A stretch of 64,000 nt of DNA from Cellulosimicrobium sp. ES-005 (GCF_040448685.1 NZ_CP159290.1:806001-870000); one strand, 5' to 3'. Shown: positions 25,942-35,508, counted from the first letter of the stretch. Notes: a model not told the origin generated them from the sequence alone. Translations and numbers: made by a program.

Positions 25942-26919
25942 ATGACGGAGCCGCAGACCGCGCACGGCACGGCAGAGCAGACCGCCCCGGCCCTCCAGGA
26001 GCTCGTCGACGACGCCGCGTTCCTCTCGCACGAGCACCAGCTCCACCTCGTCGACCGCCACGGCGACGACGCGTGGGGCGCCGAGATGGCCACGGGGACG
26101 TTCACCTTCACCGCACCGGACGGCGGGACGACGACGTGCCGGCTCCAGTTCCTCGGCACGGCCGCGCCCGGCCCCGGGAGCTGGATGTGGGCGTGGAACA
26201 ACGTCAACGACTTCCCGGACGACGTGCTGCGCGCCGCCGAGAAGACCCGCGAGACCGGCCTGCGCGAGGCGACCGAGGCGGAGCTGCCGCTCACCGACGA
26301 CCTCCCGTACCGCCTCGCGCTCGCGGCGAAGGCCGTCACCGGGACCTGGACCCACTACAGCGCACCCGTCGGCGGCGGGACGCGCGCCTGGTTCCTCCTC
26401 GACGCCGACGATCTCGCGCTGCCCGCGCCGAGCGTGCCGCGCGTCGTGCGGGTGCTGAGCGAAGGCCTGCTGTCCGTGACGGTCGTCGACCACCGGCGCG
26501 CCGTCGCGTCCTACGCCGTCGCTCGCGGGCTCCGGACGGCGCAGGGCGACGGCGCGGTCGAGCTCGCCCTGCCCGACGGGAGCGTGACCGTCCGGTTCGA
26601 CGAGCGCGGCCGCATCGCCGGCATCGCGGCGACGGGGCGCGCGGTGTCCGCGCCGGCGCACGATCCCGAGCCGGGAGCAGCGGATCCGGACGCCCACGCG
26701 CCCGGCGCGGACACCGCCGTCGACCCTGACGTGGACTCCGCGGACGTGCCCGACGCGGACACCGCCGACGTGCCCGACGCGGACACCGCCGATGTCCCCG
26801 ACCCGGACGCTGCCGAGGTGCCGGAACCCGGAGAGCCCGCGTCGACGGAGGAACCGGGCCTGGCGGCCGAGCCCGCGCAGGAGCCGCGTCGACGCTCCTG
26901 GTTCCGGCGACGCGGGTAG
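25942..26919 (+). CDS. DUF6882-like protein with acidic repeat tail
   Basis: 325 residues. The N-terminal 170 residues have the pattern ELVDDAAFLSHEHQLHLVDR, GSWMWAWNNVNDFPDDVLRAAEK and RLALAAKAVTGTWTHYSAPV, seen in DUF6882-type conserved hypotheticals. The middle (about 175-235) is beta-rich. The tail (about 245-310) is acidic, with three 8-residue DVPDADTA repeats, and the end is very basic (RRRSWFRRRG). No catalytic motif or membrane segment is recognised. There is no Shine-Dalgarno; TACCGT ends 6 bases before the ATG, so it is likely leaderless. The function is unknown. Confidence 0.75.
   Translation: MTEPQTAHGTAEQTAPALQELVDDAAFLSHEHQLHLVDRHGDDAWGAEMATGTFTFTAPDGGTTTCRLQFLGTAAPGPGSWMWAWNNVNDFPDDVLRAAEKTRETGLREATEAELPLTDDLPYRLALAAKAVTGTWTHYSAPVGGGTRAWFLLDADDLALPAPSVPRVVRVLSEGLLSVTVVDHRRAVASYAVARGLRTAQGDGAVELALPDGSVTVRFDERGRIAGIAATGRAVSAPAHDPEPGAADPDAHAPGADTAVDPDVDSADVPDADTADVPDADTADVPDPDAAEVPEPGEPASTEEPGLAAEPAQEPRRRSWFRRRG
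26743..26814 (+). repeat. Three 24-bp tandem repeats in the acidic tail of the DUF6882-like gene
   Basis: The units at 26743-26766 and 26767-26790 are identical, and 26791-26814 is diverged. They encode DVPDADTA, DVPDADTA and DVPDPDAA. The repeat number is likely to vary between strains. Confidence 0.8.
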
Positions 26920-27016
26920 GCCCCGTGCGGCAGCGCACCGCGAGTGCTGCGTCTGCGGCCGAGAGATGCGTCCCGGGACGCGTCCGTCGACCGCGGACGC
27001 AGCGCTCGACCCGGGT

Positions 27017-27622
27017 TCAGGCCGCCGCGGCGAGCTTGCGCGACGTGACGACGGCGTCCGCGACGCCGTACTCGACGGCCTGGCGCGCCGTGAGCACGAG
27101 GTCACGGTCGGTGTCCGCGCGCAGGCGCTCGACGGTCTGCCCCGTGTGACGCGACAGGACCTCCTCCGTCTCGGACCGGATCCGCAGGATCTCCTCGGCC
27201 TGGATCGACAGGTCGGAGATCGTGCCCTCGCCGCCGCCCGAGGGCTGGTGCAGCAGCACGCGCGAGTGCTCGAGCACGAACCGCTTGCCCGGCGTCCCCG
27301 CCGCCAGCAGCACGGCCGCGGCCGAGGCCGCCTGGCCCATGCAGATGGTCGACACGTCGCAGCGGACGAACTGCATCGTGTCGTAGATCGCCATGAGCGC
27401 GGTCGCGGAGCCGCCGGGGGAGTTGATGTACAGGCCGATCTCCTGGTCCGGGGCGTCCGACTCCAGGTGCAGGAGCTGCGCCATGACGACGTTCGCGACG
27501 CCGTCGTCGATCTCCGTGCCGAGGAAGACGATGCGCTCCGACAGGAGGCGGGAGAAGACGTCGAACGCGCGCTCCCCGAGCGGGGTCTTCTCGACGACGG
27601 TCGGGATCGTGTAGCTCGCCAT
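27017..27622 (-). CDS. clpP2: ATP-dependent Clp protease proteolytic subunit (second of pair)
   Basis: 201 residues. Serine peptidase forming heptameric rings that mix with ClpP1 and are fed by ClpX or ClpC. Features: the [16 protein letters not shown] start of the core, LYINSPGGS, nucleophile Ser in [20 protein letters not shown] (the usual A-S-M-G is A-S-A-A here), catalytic His in [10 protein letters not shown], and Asp in [19 protein letters not shown]. The ATG at 27622 overlaps the clpP1 stop (TGATG), so the pair is translationally coupled. The C-terminus ends KLAAAA. Expression is probably under ClgR, encoded nearby. Confidence 0.95.
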   Translation of the reverse strand: MASYTIPTVVEKTPLGERAFDVFSRLLSERIVFLGTEIDDGVANVVMAQLLHLESDAPDQEIGLYINSPGGSATALMAIYDTMQFVRCDVSTICMGQAASAAAVLLAAGTPGKRFVLEHSRVLLHQPSGGGEGTISDLSIQAEEILRIRSETEEVLSRHTGQTVERLRADTDRDLVLTARQAVEYGVADAVVTSRKLAAAA

Positions 27623-28293
27623 CACAGTCCCACCTTCCGGGCCGCGCGGGCGGGACGGACGTCGTCGACGGACTCGACGATCCGGTCGACCATGCCGTAG
27701 TCGAGCGCCTGCTGCGCCGTGAACCAGCGGTCGCGGTCGGAGTCGTCCGCGATGGTCTCGACGCTCTGGCCGGTGCTCTCCGCGGTCAGCCGGTGCATGA
27801 GCCCCTTGGTGTACACGAGGTTCTCGGCCTGGATCGCGATGTCGACGGCGGTGCCGCCGATGCCCGCCGACGGCTGGTGCATCATGATGCGCGCGTGCGG
27901 CAGCGCGAACCGCTTGCCCGGCGTCCCCGCGCACAGCAGGAACTGCCCCATGCTCGCGGCGAAGCCCATCGCGACGGTCGAGACGTCGTTGGGGATGAGC
28001 CGCATCGTGTCGTAGATCGCCAGCCCGGCGCTCACCGAGCCGCCGGGGGAGTTGATGTACAGCGCGACGTCCGCGCGCGGGTCCTCCGCCGAGAGCAGGA
28101 GGAGCTGCGCGCACAGACGGTTCGCGACGGCGTCGTCCACGGCCGAGCCGAGGACGACGATGCGCTGGTGCAGCAGGCGCGTCGTGAGCTGGTCGTCGAA
28201 GGACGACGACGCCGGGGCGGCGGCCTCCGCGTGCGGTCTCCGGGCTTCGCCCAGCGGGTTACCGGTCTGGTGGTGGGTCGGGTGCGTGGTCAT
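27622..28293 (-). CDS. clpP1: ATP-dependent Clp protease proteolytic subunit (first of pair)
   Basis: 223 residues. It has an N-terminal extension of about 30 residues ([20 protein letters not shown], likely a removed propeptide), then the ClpP core: [40 protein letters not shown], catalytic Ser in [19 protein letters not shown], His in [10 protein letters not shown], and Asp in [20 protein letters not shown]. It forms a mixed tetradecamer with ClpP2. The ATG at 28293 has no clear ribosome site, but CACGCT ends 6 bases upstream on the minus strand, so the transcript may be leaderless. It is the first gene of the clpP1-clpP2 operon. A palindromic region lies 35-78 bp upstream. Confidence 0.95.
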   Translation of the reverse strand: MTTHPTHHQTGNPLGEARRPHAEAAAPASSSFDDQLTTRLLHQRIVVLGSAVDDAVANRLCAQLLLLSAEDPRADVALYINSPGGSVSAGLAIYDTMRLIPNDVSTVAMGFAASMGQFLLCAGTPGKRFALPHARIMMHQPSAGIGGTAVDIAIQAENLVYTKGLMHRLTAESTGQSVETIADDSDRDRWFTAQQALDYGMVDRIVESVDDVRPARAARKVGL

Positions 28294-28327
28294 GCGACCA
28301 GCGTGCGCCCCGGCGCGGATCGGAGGA

Positions 28328-28371
28328 GCGACGATCTGCCGTGGGCTCATCTGCCGACGGCAGATCGTCGC
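28328..28371. promoter_or_regulatory. Inverted repeats upstream of clpP1
   Basis: GCGACGATCTGCCGT (28328-28342) pairs perfectly with ACGGCAGATCGTCGC (28357-28371). Inside it, ATCTGCCG-A-CGGCAGAT (28349-28365) is an 8+1+8 palindrome, and ATCTGCCG occurs three times counting both strands. The position before clpP1 fits an activator or repressor site such as ClgR; the same hairpin could also terminate the large upstream gene, whose stop is 15 bp away. Confidence 0.5.
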
Positions 28372-28386
28372 GTCCTCGACCGTGAA

Positions 28387-31300
28387 TCACCAGATCGGCC
28401 ACGACCGGCGTTCGACGGTGATCCCGTTGGCGGGCGAGATGCTCACCCAGACCTGCGCGGTGCGCTGCGTGCCGTACGGGTTGCCGAGGACACAGGGCAG
28501 GTCGACGTAGCTGCCGGCATTGAGCTGGCGCGTGTAGCTGTTGCCGGAGACGCTGTTGCCGTCCCAGAAGCACTCGAACGTGTAGGAGCCCGACGGGAAG
28601 TCCGCGTTGGCCTGCACGCGGAACTGGGTGCACATGGACCCGACGCAGCCCGACACGTCGGAACGTGGCCCGCGGACCACCCACGCCCGCGGGTCCGGGG
28701 GCGGCGGCGGGGCGTCGGTCTGGATCCGCTTCTTCGCGCTCCAGTCGCCGCACCCCGCGGCGTTGCACGCCCGCGCGTCGAGGTAGACGTCCTGCGAGTA
28801 TCCGCTGATCGCGACGCTCGTCGTGGTGCCGGTCTTGTTCTGGGTCCCGGTGAGCCGCCACTCGTACCGCGAGATGGTGTTGCCGCCGTTGGAGGACGGG
28901 GCGGTGATGGTGAACGTTCCCGCGGTGCCGCTCGACTTCGTCGCGGTGACGCCTGGCACGCCAGGCTTCTGGTAGGCGTTGATGGATGCCGACGCGGGGC
29001 TGGACGTCGAGGTGCCGCCGTTGTTCGTCGCGACGACCGTGAACGTGTACGACCCGGGTGCGAGGTCGGTGAAGTCGACCGAGGTCCCGCTGACCTGCTT
29101 GGTCGTCCCACCAGGAGTGGCCTTGACCGTGTACGACGTGATCGGGCTGCCGTTGGCGTCGGCGGCTCCCCACGAGACGCGCGGGATGCCGCTGTCCTGC
29201 GAGGACGACCCGACGTTCTGCACGGTGGGCTTCGGCGGCGCCTCGGGACGGCCGTACGGCACGACCGCGGCGGACTGCGGGCTCTCCGCCGTCACGCCCG
29301 CCTTGTTCTCGGCCGTCACGGTGAACGTGTAGGACGACTCGTTGTCGAGCCCGGTCGCCTTGTGGCTCGTCCCCGTGAGAGAGGTCGGCGCGCCGTCGCG
29401 CGCGCCGTTCTTGTAGCGCTGCAGGCTGTACGCCTTGATCGCGTCGCCGTTCTCGAACGGCGGCTCCCACGACACGTCGATGGACCCGCCGTTGAGCGGG
29501 GAGTCGGAGGCGCGCGTCGCGCTGGGCGTCTTCGGGACGTCGGGCAGACCCGCCGGGATCTCCTCGGCGGAGTAGTCGCCCCACTCCGAGGGGTCGGGGG
29601 CGAGGTTCACGGCCTGCACGCGCACCCGGTACGCGACGCCGTTCTTCAGCCCGGTCCAGACGGTCTGGTTCCCGGTGAGGGACTGCATCTGGATGGCGCC
29701 GCTCGGCGGTGCCGGGGAGATCTCCAGGTTGACGGTCTCGATGGGCGAGCGGTCGGTGTAGGTCTTGTTGGTCCAGGTGACGGTCAGGGACTGGTCGCCG
29801 AACTCGAGGGTGGGCGCGGCGGGCGGGTCGGGCTTCTCGTCGGGGCGGGCCTCGGCCGAGGGCGGGGACGCGGGTCCGTCGCCGACGGCGTTGGTCGCGT
29901 ACACGGTGAAGGTGTACTTGACGTTGTTGGTGAGGCCGTCGAGGGTGCAGGTCGTGGTGCCGCAGGCCTTCTCGTAGCCGTTCTGGGAGCGCACGGTGTA
30001 GCCGGTGATCTCGGCGCCGTTGTTGTTCGGCGGGTCCCAGGACAGCACGACCGTCTTGGACCGCACCTCCTCGACCTGCGGGGTCGCAGGAGCTTCGGGC
30101 TTGCCGAGCACCTTGACCTGGACGCGGCCCTCGACCAGGCGGTCGGCGTCCTTGGTCGCGTCCTGGACGCGGTACGTGACGACCATGATGCCGACGTAGT
30201 TCTCGGCCGGGGTGATCGTGACGTCGTTCCCGGCGTAGGAGACGTCGCCCTGGCCCGTCTCGACACCGGCACCCACGATCTCCAGGGGCGTGTCGGGGAA
30301 GGGGTTGGCGTCGTTGGCGAGGACGTTCACCGTGGTGGCCTTGCCCTGGTGGGCGTCGTCGACGGTGTCCTGGTTGGCCCGGGCGAGGGGTCGGGTGGAG
30401 GCCACGACGGTGAGGGTCGCGGTGCCCTCGACCGGGGGGTGCTCGCCGTCGGTGACGGTGATCGGGACCTGCACGACCGAACCCTTGGGCACGTCCGGGG
30501 ACGCCTGGGCGTGCAGCGTGCTGCCCTCGACCGTCACGGTGACGCCCTGGGCCTGGCCGGTGGCCTTGAAGGTCAAGGAGTCGCCGTCGGGGTCGGTCGC
30601 GAAGCGTGCGAGGTCGATCGAGGCCTCCTCGCCCGCCGCGACGTCGAGCGTCGGGGTGGAGAGCTCGGGCGGCAGGTTCTCCGGCGGGACCACGCTGATC
30701 GGCAGCGTGAGCAGCGCGGTGTGGCCCTCGGGGTCGTCGGGGCCGGAGCCGTCGGTCACCTCGAAGGTGACGGCGGCCGGCCCGACGTACTCGGCATTCG
30801 ACGTGTAGACGATCTCGGTGGTCGAGGGCACCTCGCGGGTCCCCTCGAGCGCGGTGACCTTCTCCTCGGTCGTCAGGCGCGGGGTCTTGCCCTCGACGAC
30901 GAGCACGTAGTCCGTGATGTCGATCGGCAGCGGCTCGCCGCTGACGACCTCCAGAGGCGTGATGCCCGGACGCAGGGTCGGTGCCTGGTCCGTCATCCCC
31001 GGCACCTTGACGAAGGCCTTGGCGGTGAGGCCGTCGATGTCGGTGGCGGTGTAGGTGATGACCTGGCGGTTCTCGGTGAGGGTGACGACGAGCTCGCCGG
31101 TGTCGGTGACGGTGGCGGTGGTCGCGTCGGTGGTGACGGTGAGCTCGGTCGCGGCGCCGTCGGGGTCGGCGTCGTTGTCCAGGACGGGGACGGTGACCTC
31201 GGTCTTGCCGAGGATGTCCTCGACGGGCACGGTGTCGTCGCGGGCGACGGGGGGCAGCAGGGGCGCGTCGGCGGCGACGTTGACGGTGACGGCGCCGGTG

Positions 31301-34300
31301 GCGCGGGCGCCGTAGGTGTCCTGGACCTGGTAGTAGAACGTGTAGGCGCCGTCGGCGTCGGGGGAGGTCAGGACGATGCGGTCGGTCACGACCTCGGCGT
31401 CCAGGTCGTGGGTGTCCTCGATGGCGCCGGGGACCAGGCCGACCTGGTCGCCGTCGGGGTCGGTGTCGTTGGCCAGGGCCGCGACCGAGACCGTGCGCCC
31501 CGGGCGCACCGTGATCTCGTCGTCCACCGCCACGGGAGGCTGGTTGGTCTCGGCGGGCCGGGCGATGCCGACCTGGACCGTCCCGACGGCGGTGGCCCCG
31601 CGGGCGTCGAGCACGGAGTAGGTGAACGTGTCGTGCCCGGTGGCGTTCTTCGACGCCGCGTACTCGATCAGTCCGTCCACGACCCGGGCGGTGCCCTTGG
31701 CGGCGGGGGTCGCGATGCCGGTGACCTGGACGGAGTCGCCGTCGGGGTCGATCCCGTCCAGGGGGACCGCGATGCGCACGCTGGACCCGGACAGCACGCG
31801 GGCGTCGATCTCGCGGGGCTGCGGGGGTGCGTTGTCCTCGCCGTCGCGGATGCGGATCGTGACCTGGGCGGAGTCCTCCTGCCCGTTGACGTCGCGCACC
31901 CGGTAGATCGCGTACGCGGTCCCGGCCTCGGGGCCGGCCTTGAACCGTAGCGTGTCCTCCGAGACGAACGCCTCGCCCAGGGCGGGGTCCACGTCCTGCT
32001 CGAGCTCGGGCTGCAGGAACAGCTCCAGCCCGTCGGGGTGGGTGTCGTTCTTCAGCACCGGGATCGTCACCACGTCCCCGGCGTGCACCGTGACCTCGTC
32101 CGCCGCCGCCTGCGGCGGCTGCAACCGCGTCGGCGCCGGCACGGGGATCACGCGTACCTGGCCGGTCGCCGTCTCGGTCCCGTTGGAGGCCGTGTACTCC
32201 ACGGTCACGGGCGTGTCCAGGCGCCGGATCTCGGTCACCCGGAGCATCTGGTGCGCCAGGATCGCGACCGACACCCCGGCGTCGGCCGGGACGCGCACGG
32301 ACTGCACGACGAGGACGCCGCCGGCGGGGTCGGTGTCGTTGGCCAGCACGTCCACGAGGGTGCTGCCGCCCGCCGGGAGCAGGGCGGTGTCGGTCACCAC
32401 GATCGGGGCGCCCTCGGCCTCCGACGGCGGCAGCACGTCCACCCGCACCAGACCCGTCGTCGCGTTCGGACCATCGGTGACCTGGTACGTCAGGTCGTAC
32501 GACCGCGGCTCCATCGACACGAACGTGAACGTGCCCGCGTCATAGTTCGGCGTGATCTCCGCGGGCGCGGACTCCGACACCGACGCCAGGCGCAACTCGT
32601 CACCGTTCGGATCGGTGTCGTTGCGCAACGGCTCCACCGTCACCGGCTGACCCGCCGGCACCACCACGTGATCGTTCACCGCCACCGGCGGCTGCGGGCC
32701 CGGCACCACGTCCACCAGCAGCTTGCCCTCGAAGGACATCTCACCGTCGGAGACGAGCAGGGTCACGATCTTGCGGCCCGTCGAGCCGCCGCCGTCGCGG
32801 AACTCGACCGTGCCGTCCGGGCGCGAGCGCACGTCGTCCCCGGCCACGGTCGCCGCGGCCGACGCCAGGTACAGGTCGTCCCCGTCCGGGTCCTTGAAGT
32901 ACGGCAGGACCTTGATCGTGGCCCGACCACCCTGGGCCACCCGCAGCACCGGGTCGCCCGTCTGCTCCGGCGGCGCGTTCTCCCCCCACGGGGAGACCTT
33001 GAGCGTGACGCCGGCCTCGGCCACGCCCCCGCGACCGTCCGCGACCGAGTACCGGAACGTGCCCGTCCCCTGCGCGTCCTCGGGCACGACCGCCTGCAGC
33101 GCCGCACCGCCCATGATCGCCTGCACCGTCGCGTTGGCCGGGGAGTCCCCCGCCAGCGACGCCGTCATCACGTCCCCGTCCGGGTCCACGTCGTTGCCCA
33201 GCACCGGCAGGATCGTCGTGCGACCCGGACGCACCCCGAAGCTGTCGTCCTGCGGCTGCGGCGGCTTGTTCGGCTGCGACCGGTCCGCGATGAACTGGTC
33301 CACCTGCTCCGGGTTCGTCAGCTCCGCGTCGGACTCCTCACCCTCGGCCTCCTCCGGCATCTGCACGTCCCAGTCGTCGACCTTCTGGTACTCGTCCGCC
33401 GCCATCCACAACGTCCCCGCCGACAGGTCGTTCAGCACGATCACGCGCCGGTTCACCCGGTACTCGAGGCGGGTCTGGGGGTCCAGGCCCTCGAGGCGCT
33501 CGTCGACGTCCCGACCCGTGCCGTCGCAGTCGCGGATGACCTGACCCGTCGAGGCCCACGCCCCGTACGTGCAGGCACCGAGCTGGACGGGTGCCGCCGG
33601 CACGCCCTGCGCGGCACGCCGCTGCGCGTCCCCGCCCTTCAGCGGCTGGGAGACGAGGGCGTCCGTCGTGGCGACCACGACCACGTCCGAGGACTGCGAC
33701 GGCTGCTGCAGGCGCGCGTCCCCGCCCCCCTCGATCGCCACGCTCTTCCCGCCGGGCAGGATCAGGTGGGACGCGGACCGGTCGAGCACCACGGGCTTGT
33801 CACCGACCGCGGTCACCTCGACCTCCGCGCCCTTGCTCACCGGCAGGGGCGCGGAGGAGGCCTCACCGTCCACCGTGCCCTTGGACGTCGTCGCCACCGT
33901 CCACAGCGTCCCCGTCGACGGGATCGCCGCGAACACCGTCCCGTCCTGCGACACGGTCAGCGCGCCGTCACCGCCGACCTCGGCCACGGGGTCCAGCTTC
34001 TCCGCGTCGAACGACGTCGCCCCGTCGAACGGCAGCACCCACAGCAGACCCTCCTCGCCGTCGAGGATCGCCGTCGTCGCGCCACCGGAGACCACCTGCG
34101 CCCCCGCCGGCAGACGAACCTGTCCGTCCAGCTTGAGGTGCGCGACGTTCACGGGGGACGCGGAGCTCGTCCCGGAGTCGTCCAGCAGCACCCGGCCCGC
34201 GTCCTGCTGCACGTCGAACGACGCGCTGCCCGCGTTCAGCGTCCCGTCCATCGCCTGCGACTCGTAGTTGAACCGACCCAGCAGCCCGGCCGACGACTTC

Positions 34301-34455
34301 GTCACCCACACGCCCGAGTCGTTCAGGTCCACGTCCGCCGTGGCCTCGCCCTCGTAGAACAGCGCCATCCCGACCAGCGCCGTCGAGAACACCGACACGG
34401 TGCTCACCGACGCGACGGTCCGACGATGCTCGCGGATGCTCGAGAGAAGGCCCAC
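28387..34455 (-). CDS. Giant membrane-anchored surface protein with Ig/cadherin-like and fibronectin III repeats
   Basis: 2022 residues. A short basic cytoplasmic N-terminus and one membrane segment (about 14-35, VSTVSVFSTALVGMALFYEG) precede a beta-propeller-like extracellular region (about 40-330). About 11 Ig/cadherin-like repeats follow (about 390-1450), most with a Ca-binding-type DPDGD or NDTDPDGD motif. Five fibronectin type III domains come next (about 1455-1915), with a C-terminal Cys-containing domain. The protein probably projects through the cell wall. In many actinobacteria such genes lead a MoxR-DUF58-transglutaminase operon; none of those genes is here. GTG 34455 is chosen because AGGGAG is 5 bases upstream; a TTG at 34458 is too close to it. 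DNA of neighbouring repeats is similar, a recombination risk. Confidence 0.88.
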   Translation of the reverse strand: MGLLSSIREHRRTVASVSTVSVFSTALVGMALFYEGEATADVDLNDSGVWVTKSSAGLLGRFNYESQAMDGTLNAGSASFDVQQDAGRVLLDDSGTSSASPVNVAHLKLDGQVRLPAGAQVVSGGATTAILDGEEGLLWVLPFDGATSFDAEKLDPVAEVGGDGALTVSQDGTVFAAIPSTGTLWTVATTSKGTVDGEASSAPLPVSKGAEVEVTAVGDKPVVLDRSASHLILPGGKSVAIEGGGDARLQQPSQSSDVVVVATTDALVSQPLKGGDAQRRAAQGVPAAPVQLGACTYGAWASTGQVIRDCDGTGRDVDERLEGLDPQTRLEYRVNRRVIVLNDLSAGTLWMAADEYQKVDDWDVQMPEEAEGEESDAELTNPEQVDQFIADRSQPNKPPQPQDDSFGVRPGRTTILPVLGNDVDPDGDVMTASLAGDSPANATVQAIMGGAALQAVVPEDAQGTGTFRYSVADGRGGVAEAGVTLKVSPWGENAPPEQTGDPVLRVAQGGRATIKVLPYFKDPDGDDLYLASAAATVAGDDVRSRPDGTVEFRDGGGSTGRKIVTLLVSDGEMSFEGKLLVDVVPGPQPPVAVNDHVVVPAGQPVTVEPLRNDTDPNGDELRLASVSESAPAEITPNYDAGTFTFVSMEPRSYDLTYQVTDGPNATTGLVRVDVLPPSEAEGAPIVVTDTALLPAGGSTLVDVLANDTDPAGGVLVVQSVRVPADAGVSVAILAHQMLRVTEIRRLDTPVTVEYTASNGTETATGQVRVIPVPAPTRLQPPQAAADEVTVHAGDVVTIPVLKNDTHPDGLELFLQPELEQDVDPALGEAFVSEDTLRFKAGPEAGTAYAIYRVRDVNGQEDSAQVTIRIRDGEDNAPPQPREIDARVLSGSSVRIAVPLDGIDPDGDSVQVTGIATPAAKGTARVVDGLIEYAASKNATGHDTFTYSVLDARGATAVGTVQVGIARPAETNQPPVAVDDEITVRPGRTVSVAALANDTDPDGDQVGLVPGAIEDTHDLDAEVVTDRIVLTSPDADGAYTFYYQVQDTYGARATGAVTVNVAADAPLLPPVARDDTVPVEDILGKTEVTVPVLDNDADPDGAATELTVTTDATTATVTDTGELVVTLTENRQVITYTATDIDGLTAKAFVKVPGMTDQAPTLRPGITPLEVVSGEPLPIDITDYVLVVEGKTPRLTTEEKVTALEGTREVPSTTEIVYTSNAEYVGPAAVTFEVTDGSGPDDPEGHTALLTLPISVVPPENLPPELSTPTLDVAAGEEASIDLARFATDPDGDSLTFKATGQAQGVTVTVEGSTLHAQASPDVPKGSVVQVPITVTDGEHPPVEGTATLTVVASTRPLARANQDTVDDAHQGKATTVNVLANDANPFPDTPLEIVGAGVETGQGDVSYAGNDVTITPAENYVGIMVVTYRVQDATKDADRLVEGRVQVKVLGKPEAPATPQVEEVRSKTVVLSWDPPNNNGAEITGYTVRSQNGYEKACGTTTCTLDGLTNNVKYTFTVYATNAVGDGPASPPSAEARPDEKPDPPAAPTLEFGDQSLTVTWTNKTYTDRSPIETVNLEISPAPPSGAIQMQSLTGNQTVWTGLKNGVAYRVRVQAVNLAPDPSEWGDYSAEEIPAGLPDVPKTPSATRASDSPLNGGSIDVSWEPPFENGDAIKAYSLQRYKNGARDGAPTSLTGTSHKATGLDNESSYTFTVTAENKAGVTAESPQSAAVVPYGRPEAPPKPTVQNVGSSSQDSGIPRVSWGAADANGSPITSYTVKATPGGTTKQVSGTSVDFTDLAPGSYTFTVVATNNGGTSTSSPASASINAYQKPGVPGVTATKSSGTAGTFTITAPSSNGGNTISRYEWRLTGTQNKTGTTTSVAISGYSQDVYLDARACNAAGCGDWSAKKRIQTDAPPPPPDPRAWVVRGPRSDVSGCVGSMCTQFRVQANADFPSGSYTFECFWDGNSVSGNSYTRQLNAGSYVDLPCVLGNPYGTQRTAQVWVSISPANGITVERRSWPIW

Positions 34456-34631
34456 CAATGCTCCCTAAGTACGTGGTCGGGGCGCACGAGACCGCGTCGT
34501 CCTGTCGAGCCGGGTGGCGAGAGAGGGGGAGACGCGCGTCTGTGCCCACAGAACGCCCCGTCGAGGGTAACCGAGCGGTCGGGGTCGCCGACATGGTGAC
34601 CACTCCCCATGCGGGTGGAATCTCCGGGTGT

Positions 34632-34880
34632 TCAGGGCAGAAGGGACGCTCGCGACAGCGCCGCACGGTCGAGCGTGTGCTCCGCGGCGGCGTGGAGCGG
34701 GTCGGACGAGCGGGTCGACGTGGTCCCCGGGGCGACGGCGAGCCGGTCGCGTCGCGCCTGTGCGCGCGCCGCGGCGCGGCGGCGCCCGAGGTCGCTCAGC
34801 GCCGAGCCGACGACGACGAGCAGACGGTCGGCGCCGCGCGGCTCGGCGGTGCGGGGCAGGGTGGGGGAGTACGCGCTCAT
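34632..34880 (-). CDS. Small hypothetical protein coupled to an ArsR-like regulator
   Basis: 82 residues, basic, without membrane segments. Its middle, [30 protein letters not shown], would form a hydrophobic strand followed by an Arg/Ala-rich amphipathic helix. Small proteins of this type often follow HTH-regulator genes in actinobacteria, but I know no function. AAGGAG lies 7 bases before the ATG, and the ATG overlaps the stop of the regulator gene (ATGA), which argues for a real coupled gene. The 34456-34631 gap downstream contains only the promoter region of the giant surface-protein gene. Confidence 0.65.
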   Translation of the reverse strand: MSAYSPTLPRTAEPRGADRLLVVVGSALSDLGRRRAAARAQARRDRLAVAPGTTSTRSSDPLHAAAEHTLDRAALSRASLLP

Positions 34881-35491
34881 GAGGGGTTCTCCTTGCCGTC
34901 GATCGTGGGGAAGACGTTGAAGTGGATCTGCACGGGGCGCGCGCCCGGCGCCTGCTCCTGGCCCTCGAACCGGTGGAGTGTCGCGTCGAGCGCGTCCCAG
35001 GCGTCCGCGACCTCGTTCATCTGGTCAGCGGTGAGCCACATGCTGGCGGTCGTGAGGCGCGTCCCGTCGAGCCAGCGGGTCGGGAGCTCGGAGGAGCGTT
35101 CCAGGAACGCCTGGATCTTGCGGGCGCGCGCGTTCTCGAACTCCCGGCTCACCATCGCGGTGGCGAGCGTGGTCGCCGTGTCCTCGGTCTCGTCGGGCGT
35201 GCTCACGGTGAAGCCGCCCGGCGGCCGTTCCCACCACCGCTCCCGCGCCGTGCCGCGGCCGGCCACCTCGCGGACGAAGCCGTGCCGGGCGAGCTGGCGC
35301 AGGTGGTAGCTCGTCGAGCCGCTGGACTCGCCGACGAGGTCGGCGAGGCGGCTCGCGGTGAGCGCGCCATGGGTGGAGAGCAGGTCGAGGATCTGCACCC
35401 GCAGCGGATGCGCGAGCGCCTTGAGCTGCGCCGGACCGAGCGCCGGGTGGCGCTCGGCGCTCGGGGGTGTGGTGTCGCCGTCGGTGCTCAT
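34877..35491 (-). CDS. ArsR-like winged-helix transcriptional regulator
   Basis: 204 residues. The N-terminal winged helix (about 15-95) reads LKALAHPLRVQILDLLSTHG, ASRLADLVGESSGSTSYHLRQL (recognition helix) and HGFVREVAGRGTARERWW (wing). The C-terminal half is helical (EFENARARKIQAFLERSSEL ... MNEVADAWDALDATLHRFEG), as in the longer HTH_20-type proteins. It has no Cys metal site of the ArsR/SmtB kind, so the ligand is unknown. The start is ATG 35491; an upstream start at 35518 would run into the operator. It is probably autoregulated through CTTTGCAA repeats and divides its promoter region with the divergent MpaB-family gene. Confidence 0.85.
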   Translation of the reverse strand: MSTDGDTTPPSAERHPALGPAQLKALAHPLRVQILDLLSTHGALTASRLADLVGESSGSTSYHLRQLARHGFVREVAGRGTARERWWERPPGGFTVSTPDETEDTATTLATAMVSREFENARARKIQAFLERSSELPTRWLDGTRLTTASMWLTADQMNEVADAWDALDATLHRFEGQEQAPGARPVQIHFNVFPTIDGKENPS

Positions 35492-35508
35492 GGCACGAGA
35501 GTAGCCAC

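Noticed and set aside
34632-34920. Plus-strand open frames at 34609-34920
   Set aside because: They lack start signals and oppose a small minus-strand gene that is coupled to the ArsR-like gene by an ATGA overlap.
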